Below are positions 19,435-31,741 of a stretch of 64,000 nucleotides of DNA, piece by piece. The position numbers and the translations under genes were made by a program. The stretch comes from Haloarcula ordinaria (lineage in GTDB: Archaea > Halobacteriota > Halobacteria > Halobacteriales > Haloarculaceae). Where the stretch lies: assembly GCF_029338275.1 (NCBI RefSeq), contig NZ_CP119789.1, forward strand, positions 1,240,001-1,304,000. The letters run 5' to 3'. Positions within the stretch are counted from its first letter, which is position 1, and each line of letters opens with the position of its first letter. The notes below the pieces were generated by a model. It saw nothing but the letters and a program-made list of their open reading frames with translations, ran no database searches and was not told the origin of the DNA.

Positions 19435-20384
19435 ACGACCGCCAGTCCACGGGGGACCTGGTCGTAGTCGTCGTGCCACTCGCCGACAGGGGTCCACTCC
19501 CGACCGTCCGCCGACCGGAACAGTCCGTGATTGCTGAGCGCGTAGAACGCCGTGTCGTCGGTCGCCAGCACCGGCCGGGCGAGTCCGTCCGGGTCGGGGA
19601 GGCCCGCCATCGCGTGTGCCCACTCGTCGCCGGTCCAGCGGTAGACGTGGCTCGTCCCGGTCGTGCTGTGGGCCGCGTAGGCCCCGCTCGCCGCGGAGAC
19701 GACCACGCGGTCGGGGTCCTCGGGATGGACGGCGACGCTCCAGACGTAGCGGTGGTCCAACCCTGCCTGCGGGTGGGTCCAGGTCGCTCCCCGGTCCGCC
19801 GAGAGCGCGTAGCCGTCGCCAGCAGCGGTGTACACCCGGTCGGGCGCGTCGGGGTGGGTCGCGAGCGTGTGGTTGTCCCGCCGAGCGCCTTCGGGGTGGT
19901 CGACCCACGTCTCGCCGCCGTCGGGACTCCGGACGAACGCGCCGGCCTCGATGGCGACGTACAGCTGTTCGGGGTCGTCCGGAGCGACGGCAAGCCAGCG
20001 GACGTGGTGCGTTGAGGGCCGCGGTGGGAACGACCACCGCGACGCCGACTCGAGGTCGGTCAGCCCGCCGCGCTCGGTCCACGACTCGCCGCCGTCGGTC
20101 GAGCGGTAGACGGCGCTCGGTTCGGTCCCCGCCCACACCACGTCGGGGTCGTGTGGGCTGACGGTGACGCTGGTCACCCGGTCGTCGGTCGCGAGCGATT
20201 CGGTCCACCTCTCGCCGCCGTCAGTCGTCCGCTGGAGGCCGGCGTCGACGGTGCCGACGAACGCCCGGTCCGGGACCGAGGCGTCCGCCGCGACACATTC
20301 GATAGTCCGCCCCACTAGCCGCTCGGTCCACTGCGTACCGTCGCCGATCAGCACCCGGTCTGTGAGTCCGGCGTACACGTTCAT
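19431..20384 (-). CDS. BNR/sialidase-like repeat protein
   Basis: A 317-residue beta-propeller protein. Asp-box/BNR units recur: RTTDGGERWTE, RSTDGGESWTE, RSPDGGETWVD, LSADRGATWTH and RSADGREWTP. Each matches S-x-D-x-G-x-T-W. Propellers of this kind occur in sialidases, photosystem assembly factors and VPS10-type proteins; without catalytic residues visible a binding or scaffolding role is as likely. There is no signal peptide, so it appears cytoplasmic. Start ATG at 20384 (MNVYAGLTDRVLIGDG). Confidence 0.82.
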   Translation of the reverse strand: MNVYAGLTDRVLIGDGTQWTERLVGRTIECVAADASVPDRAFVGTVDAGLQRTTDGGERWTESLATDDRVTSVTVSPHDPDVVWAGTEPSAVYRSTDGGESWTERGGLTDLESASRWSFPPRPSTHHVRWLAVAPDDPEQLYVAIEAGAFVRSPDGGETWVDHPEGARRDNHTLATHPDAPDRVYTAAGDGYALSADRGATWTHPQAGLDHRYVWSVAVHPEDPDRVVVSAASGAYAAHSTTGTSHVYRWTGDEWAHAMAGLPDPDGLARPVLATDDTAFYALSNHGLFRSADGREWTPVGEWHDDYDQVPRGLAVV

Positions 20385-20492
20385 ACCTGACGTTGGGCCC
20401 GACGGGACAGAATACTGTCGGCTGTGCTAGTCGACGGCGGGTCCGGGATTCGCTGGCGTGCTGCTTCGGAGGGGACGCGGGTAACTGCTCGG

Positions 20493-21257
20493 TCACCCCG
20501 TCCAGCGGAGGCCGACCATCACGAAGACGATAGCGAGTTGCATCACGCCCTGGATGCCGCCAAGCTTGGCGTTTCGCATCCCGATATCGGAGATGAGGTC
20601 GACGTCGGGATTCTCGGAGACGACCTGCCGGTAGATACGGATCTCGCCGGGGAGGATGACGCCGAAGCCCTGCACCGACAGCAGCGTGACGATGGCGAGC
20701 GCCGCGACGACCCACGGCGAGGTCATCGCGAAGCTCGGCAGGGCCGTCGCCAGATAGGCCCCCGACCCGACGACGGCGAGCGCGAGCGCCACCAGCGTCT
20801 TCGGGTCGGTCAGCGCGTCGAACTGGTAGCCGATGAGCAGCACGACCGGAATCAGCGTCGCCGCCGTCATGAGCGCCAGCCACGGGTCGGCGTTGGGGAA
20901 CTTCCCGAGCCGGAGCGCCAGCACGATACCCCCGGTGATGGTCACCGTCGCCAGCGCCGGCATCAGGAACGTCATCTTCGGCGTGAACGTGGTGAAGAAG
21001 GCCGCCCGCTGTTCCGGTTCCTGGCTCCCCAGTACTGGCCCCAGCACGAGTCCCATGAAGAGGTCGATACCGGTCCAGAGCACCCCGGCCATCACGTGGA
21101 CGTAGGTGAGCGACCGGAGGTTCCCGGTCACGAGCGCCGCCGCGAGCGCCAGCAACGGTACCGCCACCGCCCCGACCGCGAACGCCGGATTCGCCTGTTT
21201 CGCGAGCCCCCCGATGCCCCGTTTCTGCTGCACCTGGTCCGCTGTCGCACCTGCCAT
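20493..21257 (-). CDS. CopD/DUF2269-like integral membrane protein
   Basis: About 254 residues with seven or eight hydrophobic helices. The segment YVHVMAGVLWTGIDLFMGLVLGP, with His and Trp in the H-x-M-A-G-V-L-W-x-G arrangement, is typical of the CopD/urate-oxidase N-terminal/DUF2269 group of haem or copper-linked membrane proteins. A late motif LPGEIRIYRQV faces the cytoplasm. ATG at 21257 (MAGATADQVQQ) is preferred; an ATG at 21269 adds four residues. Function unclear; a role in electron transfer or metal handling is inference. Confidence 0.78.
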   Translation of the reverse strand: MAGATADQVQQKRGIGGLAKQANPAFAVGAVAVPLLALAAALVTGNLRSLTYVHVMAGVLWTGIDLFMGLVLGPVLGSQEPEQRAAFFTTFTPKMTFLMPALATVTITGGIVLALRLGKFPNADPWLALMTAATLIPVVLLIGYQFDALTDPKTLVALALAVVGSGAYLATALPSFAMTSPWVVAALAIVTLLSVQGFGVILPGEIRIYRQVVSENPDVDLISDIGMRNAKLGGIQGVMQLAIVFVMVGLRWTG

Positions 21258-21336
21258 ATGCGAACGCATGCTGTGGCTGAAATAAAAGCGTTCGTGACGG
21301 TGCGAGGATTACTGATTGACTCGCCGACGTCGGCGA

Positions 21337-24306
21337 CTAGTCGTCGTCGGCCGCCGGCTGGGCCACGTCGCGGTCCGCTCGCGGGCCCTCGAGGTCGACG
21401 CTCGGAAGCAGGTCACGGAGGTACTGGCCGGTGTAGGACTCGTCGGTCCGCGCCACCTCCTCGGGCGTCCCCGCTGCGACGAGCGTCCCGCCGTTCTCCC
21501 CGCCCTCCGGGCCGAGGTCGAGGATGTGGTCGGCGTTCTTCACCAGGTCGAGTTCGTGCTCGATGACGACCACGGTGTTGCCGTCGTCGGTCAGGCGGTG
21601 GAGCACGTCGATGAGCTTCCGCTCGTCCTCCGGGTGGAGGCCGGTCGTCGGTTCGTCCAGCAGATACAGCGTCTCGCCGGAGTCCTTCTTGCCAAGTTCC
21701 TCGGCGAGTTTGATTCGCTGGGCCTCGCCGCCGGAGAGGGTGGTCGAGGGTTGACCCAGTTTCATGTAGTCCAGCCCGACGTCCTTCAGGAGCTGGAGGC
21801 GGCGGCGGATGCCCGAGTGGCTCTCGAAGAAGTCGTAGGCCTCCTCGACGGTCATCTGCAGCACGTCGGCGATGGTCGCGCCCTTGTACGTAACGTCCAG
21901 CGTCTCGTCGTTGTACCGGGCTCCGCCACACTCCTCGCAGGGGACGTCGACGTCCGAGAGGAAGTTCATGTCGATGGTGACCGTTCCCTGGCCGCCACAG
22001 CCCTCACAGCGGCCGCCCTTGACGTTGAACGAGAAGCGTCCCTTCTCGTACCCGCGCTGCTTCGAGAGGCTGGTCTCGGCGAACAGTTCGCGGATGTGGT
22101 CGAAGACGTTGGTGTAGGTCGCCGGGTTCGACCGGGGCGTCCGGCCGATGGGTGACTGGTCGATCAATCGTACCGTCTCGATGTTGTCGATGCCCTCGAT
22201 ATCGTCGTGCTCGCCGGGGTTGACGTCGGTGTCGTTCATCCGGCGGACCAGTCCCTTGTAGAGCACGTCGTGCATCAGCGTCGACTTCCCGGACCCGGAG
22301 ACGCCCGTGATGGCGGTGAAGGTACTCAGTGGGAACTCGACGTCGAGGTCGGCCAGGTTGTGCTGGCGCGCGCCCTTCACCGTGAGCGTCCCGTCGCCCT
22401 CGCGGCGTTCCTCGGGGACTGGAATCACCCGTTCGCCCGAGAGGTACTCGCCGGTCACCGATTCGTCGCTCGCCATGACCTCCTCGACGGTGCCGTTGAC
22501 GACCACCTCGCCGCCGCGCCGGCCGGGACCGGGACCCATGTCGATGATGTTGTCGGCCCGGCGCATCGTCTCGGTGTCGTGCTCGACGACCAGCAGGGTG
22601 TTGCCCAGGTCACGCAGTTCTGCCAAGGTGTTCAGCAGGCGGTCGTTGTCCCGGTGGTGCAGGCCGATGGAGGGCTCGTCGAGCACGTAGAGGACGCCGA
22701 CGAGGCCGGAGCCGATCTGAGTGGCCAGCCGGATGCGCTGACTCTCGCCGCCGGAGAGCGTCGCGGCCTCGCGGTCCAGCGTCAGGTACTCAAGCCCGAC
22801 CTCCTTCATGAAGCCGAGGCGGGCGCGTATCTCTTTCAGGATCTCCTCGGCGATGGTCGTATCGCGCGCCGAGAGGTTCGCCTCCAGCCCCTCGAAGTGG
22901 GCCAGCGCGTCGCCGATGGACATCCGGCTGACCTCGGTGAGCGCGGTCCCGTCCACGAGGACAGCCCGCGACTCGGCTTTCAGGCGGGTCCCCTCGCAGT
23001 CCGGACAGGTCGTCGTCGCCATGAAATCCTCGATGTGCTCGCGGGCGCGCTCGGAGTCCGTCTCGACGTGACGCCGTTCCAGGTTCGGGATGACGCCCTC
23101 GAAGCGCTCGGTCTTCTCGCGCGTGCCGTTCTTCGTGCGCCACTGGAAGTGCACGAGGTCGTCGGTCCCGTAGAGGAACTGGCGTCGAATCTCCGGGTCC
23201 AGCTCCTCGAAGGGCGTCGAGACGTCGACGCCGAAGTGCTCAGCGACGTTGTCTATCTGCCGGGAGTAGTAGGTCCGGTCGTAGCTCCAGGGCTCGAAGA
23301 CGTGCTTCAGGGGCTTCGAGGTGTCGCGGACGACCAGGTCCTCGCTGACCTCCTTGGTCTCGCCCAGCCCCTCACAGGCTGGACAGGCACCGTGCGGGGA
23401 GTTGAACGAGAACGAGCGCGTCTCTATCTCGGAGATGTCGATGCCACAGTGCGTACAGGCGAGTTCCTCGGAGAGTTCGACGACTAGTCGGTCCTCGTTC
23501 GCGTCCTCGGCGTCGTCGTGAGCCAGATCGCCCGTCCGCCGGCTGGTCGACCCGCCGAGCGTGTCGGCCGCGCCCTCGGGCGGGTCCGGGAGGACGACCT
23601 TCAGCGTCCCCTCGGCCTCGCTCAGCGCCGTCTCGACGGAGTCGGTGATGCGCGAACGTGCCTCTTTCGAGACCTTGATGCGGTCGACCACCACGTCGAC
23701 CGTGTGGTCGTAGTTCTCGTCGAGTTCGGGGCGGTCCATCGTGAGGTCGTACTCCTCGCCGTCGACCTCCACTCGCGAGTACCCGTCGCTCACCAGGTCG
23801 TCGAACAGGTCCTCGAACGCACCCTTCTGGTCCCTGACCACGGGAGCACACAGTTTCGCACGCGTTCCTTCGGGGAGTTCGAGGATGCGAGACACCATGT
23901 TCTGGGCCGACTGCTCGCCCACCTCGCGGCCACACTCCGGGCAGTGGGGCACGCCGACGCGGGCGTACAACAGGCGGAGGTAGTCGTGCAGTTCGGTGAC
24001 GGTCCCCACCGTCGAGCGGGGGTTGTTCGCGGCGTTCTTCTGGTCGATGGAGATGGCCGGCGAGAGCCCCTCGACGTTCTCGACCTGTGGCTTGTCCATC
24101 TGGCCCAGGAAGTTCCGGGCGTACGCCGACAGCGACTCGATGTAGCGCCGCTGGCCCTCCGCGTACACCGTCTCGAACGCGAGCGACGACTTCCCCGACC
24201 CCGACAGCCCGGTGACGACGGTGAGCTCCTCGCGGGGGATCTCCACGTCGACGTCCTTGAGGTTGTGTTCCGCTGCGCCCGTGACCTCGATGACGTCCTT
24301 ACTCAT
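21337..24306 (-). CDS. uvrA: Excinuclease ABC subunit A
   Basis: UvrA finds bulky DNA damage and loads UvrB for nucleotide excision repair. The product is 989 residues with two ABC ATPase halves. First half: Walker [14 protein letters not shown] near residue 32, the UvrB-binding region and zinc site CTHCG...CPAC, and signature [15 protein letters not shown]. Second half: [14 protein letters not shown], zinc module CEGCGGQG...CEECGG and [16 protein letters not shown] with LDEPTTGLH. All expected parts are intact. uvrB and uvrC are not in the window. The N-terminus [19 protein letters not shown] fits the family. Confidence 0.97.
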   Translation of the reverse strand: MSKDVIEVTGAAEHNLKDVDVEIPREELTVVTGLSGSGKSSLAFETVYAEGQRRYIESLSAYARNFLGQMDKPQVENVEGLSPAISIDQKNAANNPRSTVGTVTELHDYLRLLYARVGVPHCPECGREVGEQSAQNMVSRILELPEGTRAKLCAPVVRDQKGAFEDLFDDLVSDGYSRVEVDGEEYDLTMDRPELDENYDHTVDVVVDRIKVSKEARSRITDSVETALSEAEGTLKVVLPDPPEGAADTLGGSTSRRTGDLAHDDAEDANEDRLVVELSEELACTHCGIDISEIETRSFSFNSPHGACPACEGLGETKEVSEDLVVRDTSKPLKHVFEPWSYDRTYYSRQIDNVAEHFGVDVSTPFEELDPEIRRQFLYGTDDLVHFQWRTKNGTREKTERFEGVIPNLERRHVETDSERAREHIEDFMATTTCPDCEGTRLKAESRAVLVDGTALTEVSRMSIGDALAHFEGLEANLSARDTTIAEEILKEIRARLGFMKEVGLEYLTLDREAATLSGGESQRIRLATQIGSGLVGVLYVLDEPSIGLHHRDNDRLLNTLAELRDLGNTLLVVEHDTETMRRADNIIDMGPGPGRRGGEVVVNGTVEEVMASDESVTGEYLSGERVIPVPEERREGDGTLTVKGARQHNLADLDVEFPLSTFTAITGVSGSGKSTLMHDVLYKGLVRRMNDTDVNPGEHDDIEGIDNIETVRLIDQSPIGRTPRSNPATYTNVFDHIRELFAETSLSKQRGYEKGRFSFNVKGGRCEGCGGQGTVTIDMNFLSDVDVPCEECGGARYNDETLDVTYKGATIADVLQMTVEEAYDFFESHSGIRRRLQLLKDVGLDYMKLGQPSTTLSGGEAQRIKLAEELGKKDSGETLYLLDEPTTGLHPEDERKLIDVLHRLTDDGNTVVVIEHELDLVKNADHILDLGPEGGENGGTLVAAGTPEEVARTDESYTGQYLRDLLPSVDLEGPRADRDVAQPAADDD

Positions 24307-24406
24307 CTATGGCGTTCCCAAGGAGTGGGTCGGGGAAACCCTGTCGGTTGCGACCGCCCGACGCGGTGCCAACACGTTCAAGGCCCTGACCGGAGCACTC
24401 CGAACC

Positions 24407-24988
24407 ATGAGCGCGCCCTCCACGTACGACATCAGCGGCATCGAACTCACCGACGACTCCTACACTGTCGAACAGAGCCTCGTCCGGAACAAGTACAAGG
24501 CGATGGACGCCGCCGGGAACGTCGTCCTCCGGGGCAAACAGAAGATGTTCAAACTCAAGGAGGAGTTCCCCTTCGTCGATGGGAACGGCGACGACGTCTT
24601 CTCGGTGACGGCCGCGAGCATGCTCGACGTGGCGGGCAACTACGTCCTCTCGGACGCCCGGACCGGCGAGGAGGTCGTCGTGCTGGACAACGACTTCTCC
24701 CTGTTGCAGGACACCTGGCGGGTCCGTGACCCCGAAACGGGCTCGGAACTCGCTCGCATCGACTCCCGCGGTGCGCTGGTGACCATCGCACGGAACACCC
24801 TCCCCTTCGGTGGGTGGATTCCGCACAAGTACGAGATTACCGACGCGGAGGGCGACCACGTCGGCCGTATCGACGGCCAGTTCTCACTGAAGGACCGGTA
24901 CGAGATAACCATCGACGACGCCAGCGACGTACCGAAGGAGTCGGTCATCGCCGCCGCGATGGTCATCGACGCAATCCAGGGCAACTGA
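24407..24988 (+). CDS. LURP-one-related / tubby-like family protein
   Basis: A 193-residue soluble protein with the LURP-one/tubby C-terminal beta-barrel pattern: repeated short beta pairs such as [35 protein letters not shown] and [20 protein letters not shown]. The family is related to phospholipid scramblases; in archaea its job is unknown. ATG at 24407 is used because the preceding in-frame stretch is unlike the family. It is divergent from uvrA with about 100 bases between starts. Confidence 0.82.
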   Translation: MSAPSTYDISGIELTDDSYTVEQSLVRNKYKAMDAAGNVVLRGKQKMFKLKEEFPFVDGNGDDVFSVTAASMLDVAGNYVLSDARTGEEVVVLDNDFSLLQDTWRVRDPETGSELARIDSRGALVTIARNTLPFGGWIPHKYEITDAEGDHVGRIDGQFSLKDRYEITIDDASDVPKESVIAAAMVIDAIQGN

Positions 24989-25055
24989 CGCGGCGGTTCA
25001 CACCCGGCAGACTGACGACCGAAGCCTTCTCTGGCGTCCGACCCGAACGGGTCGT

Positions 25056-26459
25056 ATGCGCCGCCGTGGATTCCTCCAGCGCCTCGGTGCCGGCGGTCTC
25101 ACTCTCGGTCTCGGGACCGGGGCCGTCGCTGGCCATCCGGCACCGACAGACGACAGCACTGCCGGGCGGGCCACCGGGACGCCGACCGGCAACGGGCTGC
25201 TGGGCGTGCTGGACCTGCCCGCTGCCCACGAAGCCGTCGTCAGCCCGGACGGCCACACTGCGTACGTGGCTGTCGGCGACGGCGTCGCGCTGGTCGACAT
25301 CACCGCGCCGGCCGACCCGCAACTACTCGCGACCCGGACGGACCTGCTCGCCGACAGCGCCGACGGCCCGATGCAGCGCGTCCAGGACCTCGCCGTCAAC
25401 GGCTCCCGCCTGCTCGTCGTCGGGCCGGCCCACCCCAGCGAAGGGGCCCGCGGCCTCGTGGTGTTCGACGTCAGCGACCGCCAGACCCCCCGGCAGGTCG
25501 CCACGTTCGAGTTCGACTCGACGGTCCACAACTGCGACTTCGACGGCCGCTACGCCTTTCTAACCGCGAACGGCCGCGAGTCGAACCCGCTGGTCGTCGT
25601 CGACACCGAGACCGAACGCGAGGTCGGCACGTGGTCGCTGTTCGACGTCGACGGGCGCTGGCGGGACGTCTCACCGGGCCTGCGCTCGCTGCACGACGTC
25701 ACTGTCCAGGACGGCCGGGCATATCTGGCCCACTGGGACGCCGGCACGTGGATACTGGACGTCGCCGACCCCGCCGCGCCCGAACTCGTCTCGAAGGTCC
25801 GCGGGCGGGACCCCACGACGCTCGCTGCCGTCGCGGAGCCCTGGCGAGAGAGCAGTCTCCCGCCCGGCAACGACCACTACGTCACCGTCGACGAGGACGC
25901 GATGCTGCTCGGCGTCGGGAGCGAGACGTTCGCGCTCGAGGACGGGACCGGCGGGCCGAGCGGTATCGAGCTGTTCGACGTCAGCGACCCGACGGCGCCC
26001 CAGTCACTCGCGACCATCGAGCCGCCGCCGTCGGAGAACCCGACGCGGGACGGCGTCCTGACGACGGCACACAACTTCGAACTCACCGAGGGACGGTGTT
26101 ACGCGTCGTGGTACCTCGGCGGCGTCACGGTCCACGATATCACTGACCCGTCGAACCCACGGGCGGTGTACCGCTGGCGCGACAGCCAGCGCGCGTCGTT
26201 CTGGACCGCCCAGCGAGCGGGGGAGACGTTCGTCGCCACCAGCACGAACGCCCTCGGCGGGGTCGAGGTCCAGCCCGGACTCTACACGTTCGCCGACCCG
26301 TCCGACGAGGGCTCGGCAGGGACCGACGCACAGACGGGGACCGACGAGTCACGGAACGGCGACGGTGCGGCTGCGGCCGGCGCCGGCGGTGCCGGGTTCG
26401 GCGTGGCGGCGGCGCTCTCGGCAGTCGGGTTGTGGGCGTGGCGACGGCGTGGGGAGTAG
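25056..26459 (+). CDS. Tat-exported LVIVD-repeat protein with C-terminal membrane anchor
   Basis: A 467-residue surface protein. The N-terminus MRRRGFLQRLGAGGLTLGLG carries the twin-Arg Tat motif. The body is a beta-propeller built of LVIVD-type units (VALVDITAPADPQL, LVVFDVSDRQTPRQV, TWILDVADPAAPELV, IELFDVSDPTAPQSL, VTVHDITDPSNPRAV). The C-terminus has a Gly/Ala-rich stretch, GAGF, a helix and RRRGE, like PGF-CTERM but with Ala in place of Pro. No catalytic site is evident, so a binding role is likely. Stop is two bases from the convergent FAU-1 gene stop. Confidence 0.85.
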   Translation: MRRRGFLQRLGAGGLTLGLGTGAVAGHPAPTDDSTAGRATGTPTGNGLLGVLDLPAAHEAVVSPDGHTAYVAVGDGVALVDITAPADPQLLATRTDLLADSADGPMQRVQDLAVNGSRLLVVGPAHPSEGARGLVVFDVSDRQTPRQVATFEFDSTVHNCDFDGRYAFLTANGRESNPLVVVDTETEREVGTWSLFDVDGRWRDVSPGLRSLHDVTVQDGRAYLAHWDAGTWILDVADPAAPELVSKVRGRDPTTLAAVAEPWRESSLPPGNDHYVTVDEDAMLLGVGSETFALEDGTGGPSGIELFDVSDPTAPQSLATIEPPPSENPTRDGVLTTAHNFELTEGRCYASWYLGGVTVHDITDPSNPRAVYRWRDSQRASFWTAQRAGETFVATSTNALGGVEVQPGLYTFADPSDEGSAGTDAQTGTDESRNGDGAAAAGAGGAGFGVAAALSAVGLWAWRRRGE

Positions 26460-26461
26460 TT

Positions 26462-27862
26462 CTAGTTCAGTGCGCTCTCGACGGCCTTTGCGACAGCTCG
26501 TGCTCGCGAGGCGAGGTCCTCGGGGACGTCGCCGGCCTCGACAGCAGCCGCCAGTTCGTCGTCGTCGACGCGTTCGACCGTGCCGTCGGGGTACTTGACG
26601 ACGTCGACGTGCAGGTCGACGTAGCGGGCGACGTCCGGGAATATCTCGACGGGCGTACAGACGTTGACGTAGGTGCCTTTCGATGTCCCGTCGCTGCCCC
26701 GGTAGGTCGTCGGGTACCACCAGCGGCCTTCCTTGACCGTCGTCCGGGCGACGTCGCCGGACTCCTTCGGCGTGCCCAGCGCGTCGTAGGTACCGCCGCC
26801 CGTCATCTCGCGCTCGATGGTCACCGTCCCGTCGGAGTCGACGGACTCGACGTCGCCCTTGCCCAGCGTGATGAGTCGGCCGTCGGGCTTGCCGTGGCCC
26901 AGCGCCAGCGACCCGCCCGCCCGTGGCCCGAACTGGCGGGCCGTCACGGCGAAGGGGAAGTCCGTCTCGTCGTCGGCCCCGGGGTCTGAACACAGCGCCT
27001 CGACGTAGTCGACGGCCGCGCTGGCGGCCCGGTCGCCTGCCTTGACGCGGTGGTGGCCTGCCATCGTCGCCGTGACCGCGCGGCGCTGCTCGTCGAGCGC
27101 GAACCGGCTCTCGCGGCCGAACCACACCCACACCGTCCGACCGGCGCCGGCGTATTTCGTGGGTGCCGCCTCCGCGGCCGGTGCCGCGTCGTCCAGCGCC
27201 GCATCGAGTGCCTCGGCCCGTTCGTTGGCCGCAGTCAGTGCGTCGGCGAGCGCCCCGAAGTCGGCGTCGTCGCTCGCCGGTTCCCAGGAGATGCCCCAGC
27301 CTTCGCGGGGGTCGGCGTCGATGACGTCCAGCATCGCTGGCCCACCAGCAGCGGTCGTGTTCGAGCGGCCGCGCGTGAGCGTCAGCAACTCGCCGCGGAC
27401 GGCGAGCGTGGTCGAAAGCACCGGCCGCCCGTCCGTCCACGGCGCGCTGCTGTCGACGACCTGGACGCGCACGCGGTCGCCGGTGTCGACCCGGTCGGTG
27501 GCGTTCGAGTAGGGGAGGAATCCCTCGCCGTCGCCGCAGTCGACGACTGCACCGCTCCCCAGCGTCTCGGTCACTTCGCCCGCGTACACCGCGCCCTCGG
27601 GAAGCGGGGCGTCCCACCACAGCGTGTCCCGGCCGAGGTCCGTCAGGCGGTCCAGGACTGCCCCGACCTGGTCCGGGTCACCGACGACGCCCACGCCCTG
27701 CTCGTCGCTGGTCGTCTCGACGGCGACGGCCGCGTGTTCGGTGGGGAAGTCGGCGTCGAACCGGTCCTGTATCGGCCCGGAGGCTTGCACCACGTCGACG
27801 TCTGCTTCGGTCAGCAGGTGGGTCAGCGCCGTCGCGTAGATGCCCCTGACCCTGACCGTCAT
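26462..27862 (-). CDS. FAU-1 family ribonuclease / RNA-binding protein
   Basis: A 466-residue homologue of archaeal FAU-1, an RNA-binding protein with RNase E/G-like activity acting on 5S rRNA precursors and other RNAs. The N-terminal half has an RNase E-type S1-like fold (VYAGEVTETLGSGAVVDCG, EGFLPYS) and the C-terminal part is the DUF402 domain, with a conserved WWYPTTYRG...GTYVNVCTPVEIFP segment and VDLHVDVVKYPDG. The gene overlaps the small upstream gene (27859) by 4 bases, indicating translational coupling. Confidence 0.9.
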   Translation of the reverse strand: MTVRVRGIYATALTHLLTEADVDVVQASGPIQDRFDADFPTEHAAVAVETTSDEQGVGVVGDPDQVGAVLDRLTDLGRDTLWWDAPLPEGAVYAGEVTETLGSGAVVDCGDGEGFLPYSNATDRVDTGDRVRVQVVDSSAPWTDGRPVLSTTLAVRGELLTLTRGRSNTTAAGGPAMLDVIDADPREGWGISWEPASDDADFGALADALTAANERAEALDAALDDAAPAAEAAPTKYAGAGRTVWVWFGRESRFALDEQRRAVTATMAGHHRVKAGDRAASAAVDYVEALCSDPGADDETDFPFAVTARQFGPRAGGSLALGHGKPDGRLITLGKGDVESVDSDGTVTIEREMTGGGTYDALGTPKESGDVARTTVKEGRWWYPTTYRGSDGTSKGTYVNVCTPVEIFPDVARYVDLHVDVVKYPDGTVERVDDDELAAAVEAGDVPEDLASRARAVAKAVESALN

Positions 27863-28233
27863 AGCGCGTCCTCTCGGCCGGCGAAGCGGACGCGCGAATC
27901 GACCGTCGGCCCAAGCGACAGCTCGACGGCGCCATCACTCAGGACGCGGCCGCCCTCGACGGGGACGCCCCAGGTGTCGAACCGGAGGTAGCCCCGGATG
28001 TCGTCGGCGTGCGTGAACAGGTCCAGATACTCGACGGTGTGTTCCTGGATATCGCTATCACTGTGTGCGAGGTCTATATCGGAGTAGACCGTCTCCCGCC
28101 CGTCGAAGAACGCCTCCAGGTCGGCGGCCGCCTCACCGGTCGACTCGACAACGGCCGCGGACGCCGTCTCGATGGTCTCCTGGGCCACCCCGGCCTCACG
28201 GAGCGCCTGCTGTTCGCGCTGTGTGAAGTGCAT
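27859..28233 (-). CDS. Small haloarchaeal hypothetical protein coupled to FAU-1
   Basis: A 124-residue soluble acidic protein, MHFTQREQQALREAGVAQ at the start. The N-terminal about 60 residues are helical; the remainder has beta segments (GYLRFDTWGVPVEGGRVL, VELSLGPTVDSRVRF). No family recognised. The stop overlaps the FAU-1 start (ATGA-type 4-base overlap), so it is made with FAU-1 and could be its partner. It lies 39 bases downstream of the Sec61-beta gene in the same direction. Confidence 0.75.
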   Translation of the reverse strand: MHFTQREQQALREAGVAQETIETASAAVVESTGEAAADLEAFFDGRETVYSDIDLAHSDSDIQEHTVEYLDLFTHADDIRGYLRFDTWGVPVEGGRVLSDGAVELSLGPTVDSRVRFAGREDAL

Positions 28234-28272
28234 AGCCGTCGTTCGACGGCGAGGCAGGAAAACGTCGCGGAA

Positions 28273-28428
28273 TCAGGCCATCGCGTTCAGCACGAGCATC
28301 AGGATACCGAAGAGGAGCCCGAACGCGACGATGGTTCGCGGGTCGACCCGGATGGTGTTCGTGTCTTCGGCGTCGAAGTACCGGACGAGTCCGGCACTGG
28401 ACATCAGTCCGCCGCTGTTGCTGCTCAT
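28273..28428 (-). CDS. secG: Preprotein translocase subunit Sec61-beta
   Basis: A 51-residue tail-anchored protein, part of the SecYEbeta channel that exports and inserts proteins. The sequence has the archaeal Sec61-beta hallmarks: [13 protein letters not shown], then DPRTIVAFG and a single hydrophobic helix ([14 protein letters not shown]) at the very C-terminus. Exact start at 28428 and stop at 28273. In line with the coupled small gene and FAU-1 downstream, it may head that operon. Confidence 0.92.
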   Translation of the reverse strand: MSSNSGGLMSSAGLVRYFDAEDTNTIRVDPRTIVAFGLLFGILMLVLNAMA

Positions 28429-28693
28429 ACACTACCCTGTCGTCGCGCCCGGCCTAAGCCTTTCGCCTTTCTCGGGCCAGCCCCTGTCCACTGCGAGCCA
28501 CGCGACGCCAGCCATGTGTGTTGCCCACGTCAAGACGGCGGTCGACGACCAGACGGATAGTCCCCGGACCCTCGGACGAAACCTGACTGTACGGCCCTCT
28601 CGTCGGGTGTCACTCCGGTCTTCGGGATTGTGCGAGGCCACCACACATTGATAACCCTTATCTGATTTCACGGTCAACGACGTAGAGAGTACA
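28429..28693. other. Intergenic region between Sec61-beta and thioredoxin
   Basis: About 265 bases separating the divergent Sec61-beta and thioredoxin genes. It holds a TATA-like CCCTTATCT (about 28656-28664), roughly 33 bases before the thioredoxin ATG. Open frames on either strand lack the acidic, GC3-rich character of the neighbours, and I see no convincing gene. Confidence 0.5.
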
Positions 28694-28960
28694 ATGACGG
28701 TGAAACTCATGGACTTCTACGCCGACTGGTGTGGTCCGTGCAAGACGCAGGACCCGATTCTCGAGGACCTCGAAGCCGAATGGAGTGAGGTCGAGTTCGA
28801 GAAGATCGACGTCGACAAGGAGCAAGATATCGCGAACGAGTACCAGGTCCGGTCGCTGCCGACGCTCATCATCGAGAACGACGACGGCATCGTCGAGCGC
28901 TTCGTCGGGGTCACGCAGGCCGACGACCTCGAAGCGGCACTGCAGCAGGCTAGCGCCTGA
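28694..28960 (+). CDS. Thioredoxin
   Basis: An 88-residue thioredoxin: redox-active WCGPC at residues 12-16 (MTVKLMDFYADWCGPCKTQD), conserved Asp8-equivalent and the cis-Pro in RSLPTLII. It reduces disulfides in the cytoplasm. It is shorter than most bacterial thioredoxins because the first beta strand and helix are missing, as in several archaeal forms. A TATA-like box lies about 33 bases upstream. Confidence 0.95.
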   Translation: MTVKLMDFYADWCGPCKTQDPILEDLEAEWSEVEFEKIDVDKEQDIANEYQVRSLPTLIIENDDGIVERFVGVTQADDLEAALQQASA

Positions 28961-29084
28961 ATCGGTTCTTCTCGAACGGCTTTCGCGTCCAGAGCGCCGG
29001 CGGTGACCGCTCCGATGGTCGCCCGCTGGCCGCGGTTTCCACTCGACCGACAGCGTTAGGCACGGCCCGTCCCTTCCGACGGCC

Positions 29085-29681
29085 ATGGAACGCCGTGCGC
29101 TCGCGGCCGTCCTCGCGGTCGTCGCCGTGCTCGTCCTCGCGGTCGTCGTCCTCCAGTCGGGCCTGTGGGTGTCCGTGCTCGGCGTCGGCCAGTACGAGGA
29201 GGGAACGGTGACCGTCCGCGAGGGAACCGCGACCGAGACCGCGTCCACGACGCAAACGGCGACTGCCACACCCGATGCCGACGCGACCACGGTCTCGGTG
29301 CAGGACGACGCGACCACCGGCGAGGTGCTCGGGAGCGTCGAGGTCCGCATCGCCGACACCTTCCAGCAGCGTTACGTCGGCCTCAGCGAGACGGCGTCGA
29401 TGGGTCCCGACGAGGGGATGCTGTTCGTCCACGACGACGAGGAGCGCCACGCCTACGTCATGCGGAACATGTCCTTCGAGCTCGACATCATCTTCATCGC
29501 CGCGAACGGCACCATCACGACGATTCACCACGCTTCCCTACCGCCCGAGGGGACGAGCAACGAGGAACTCGAACGCTACGAGGGCCGCGGACTGTACGTC
29601 CTGGAGGTCAACCGCGGGTGGGCCAACCGCACCGGCGTGACCGTCGGTGACCGGGTCGAACTGCCCGACGCCGCGACGTAG
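29085..29681 (+). CDS. DUF192 family exported protein
   Basis: A 198-residue protein. An N-terminal helix (ALAAVLAVVAVLVLAVVVLQSG) anchors or exports it, a Thr/Ala-rich linker follows, and residues about 80-195 form the DUF192 domain: QRYVGLSET, GMLFVHDDEERHAYVMRNMSFELDIIFI and the C-terminal YVLEVNRGWANRTGV. DUF192 proteins are secreted or cytoplasmic small beta-barrels of unknown function. The gene is followed after 63 bases by the ABC transporter gene, on the same strand. Confidence 0.9.
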   Translation: MERRALAAVLAVVAVLVLAVVVLQSGLWVSVLGVGQYEEGTVTVREGTATETASTTQTATATPDADATTVSVQDDATTGEVLGSVEVRIADTFQQRYVGLSETASMGPDEGMLFVHDDEERHAYVMRNMSFELDIIFIAANGTITTIHHASLPPEGTSNEELERYEGRGLYVLEVNRGWANRTGVTVGDRVELPDAAT

Positions 29682-29744
29682 ACGGGCGACGGGGAGCCCC
29701 CGACCCCGACGCGCTTTTGCGCGTGCGGGCCCTTCGCCACGGTA

Positions 29745-31664
<1,920 letters not shown>

Positions 31665-31741
31665 CCGGCCGCAAGGCCCGGTTTCCATCCGCCCGCCGAA
31701 CCGGGGTGGAGATTAAAGCGTCTGCAGTCGTACACGTCTGT

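Noticed and set aside
28432..28710. Minus-strand frame between Sec61-beta and thioredoxin
   Set aside because: It overlaps the thioredoxin start and promoter and its sequence is rich in Arg and Trp without any conserved pattern.
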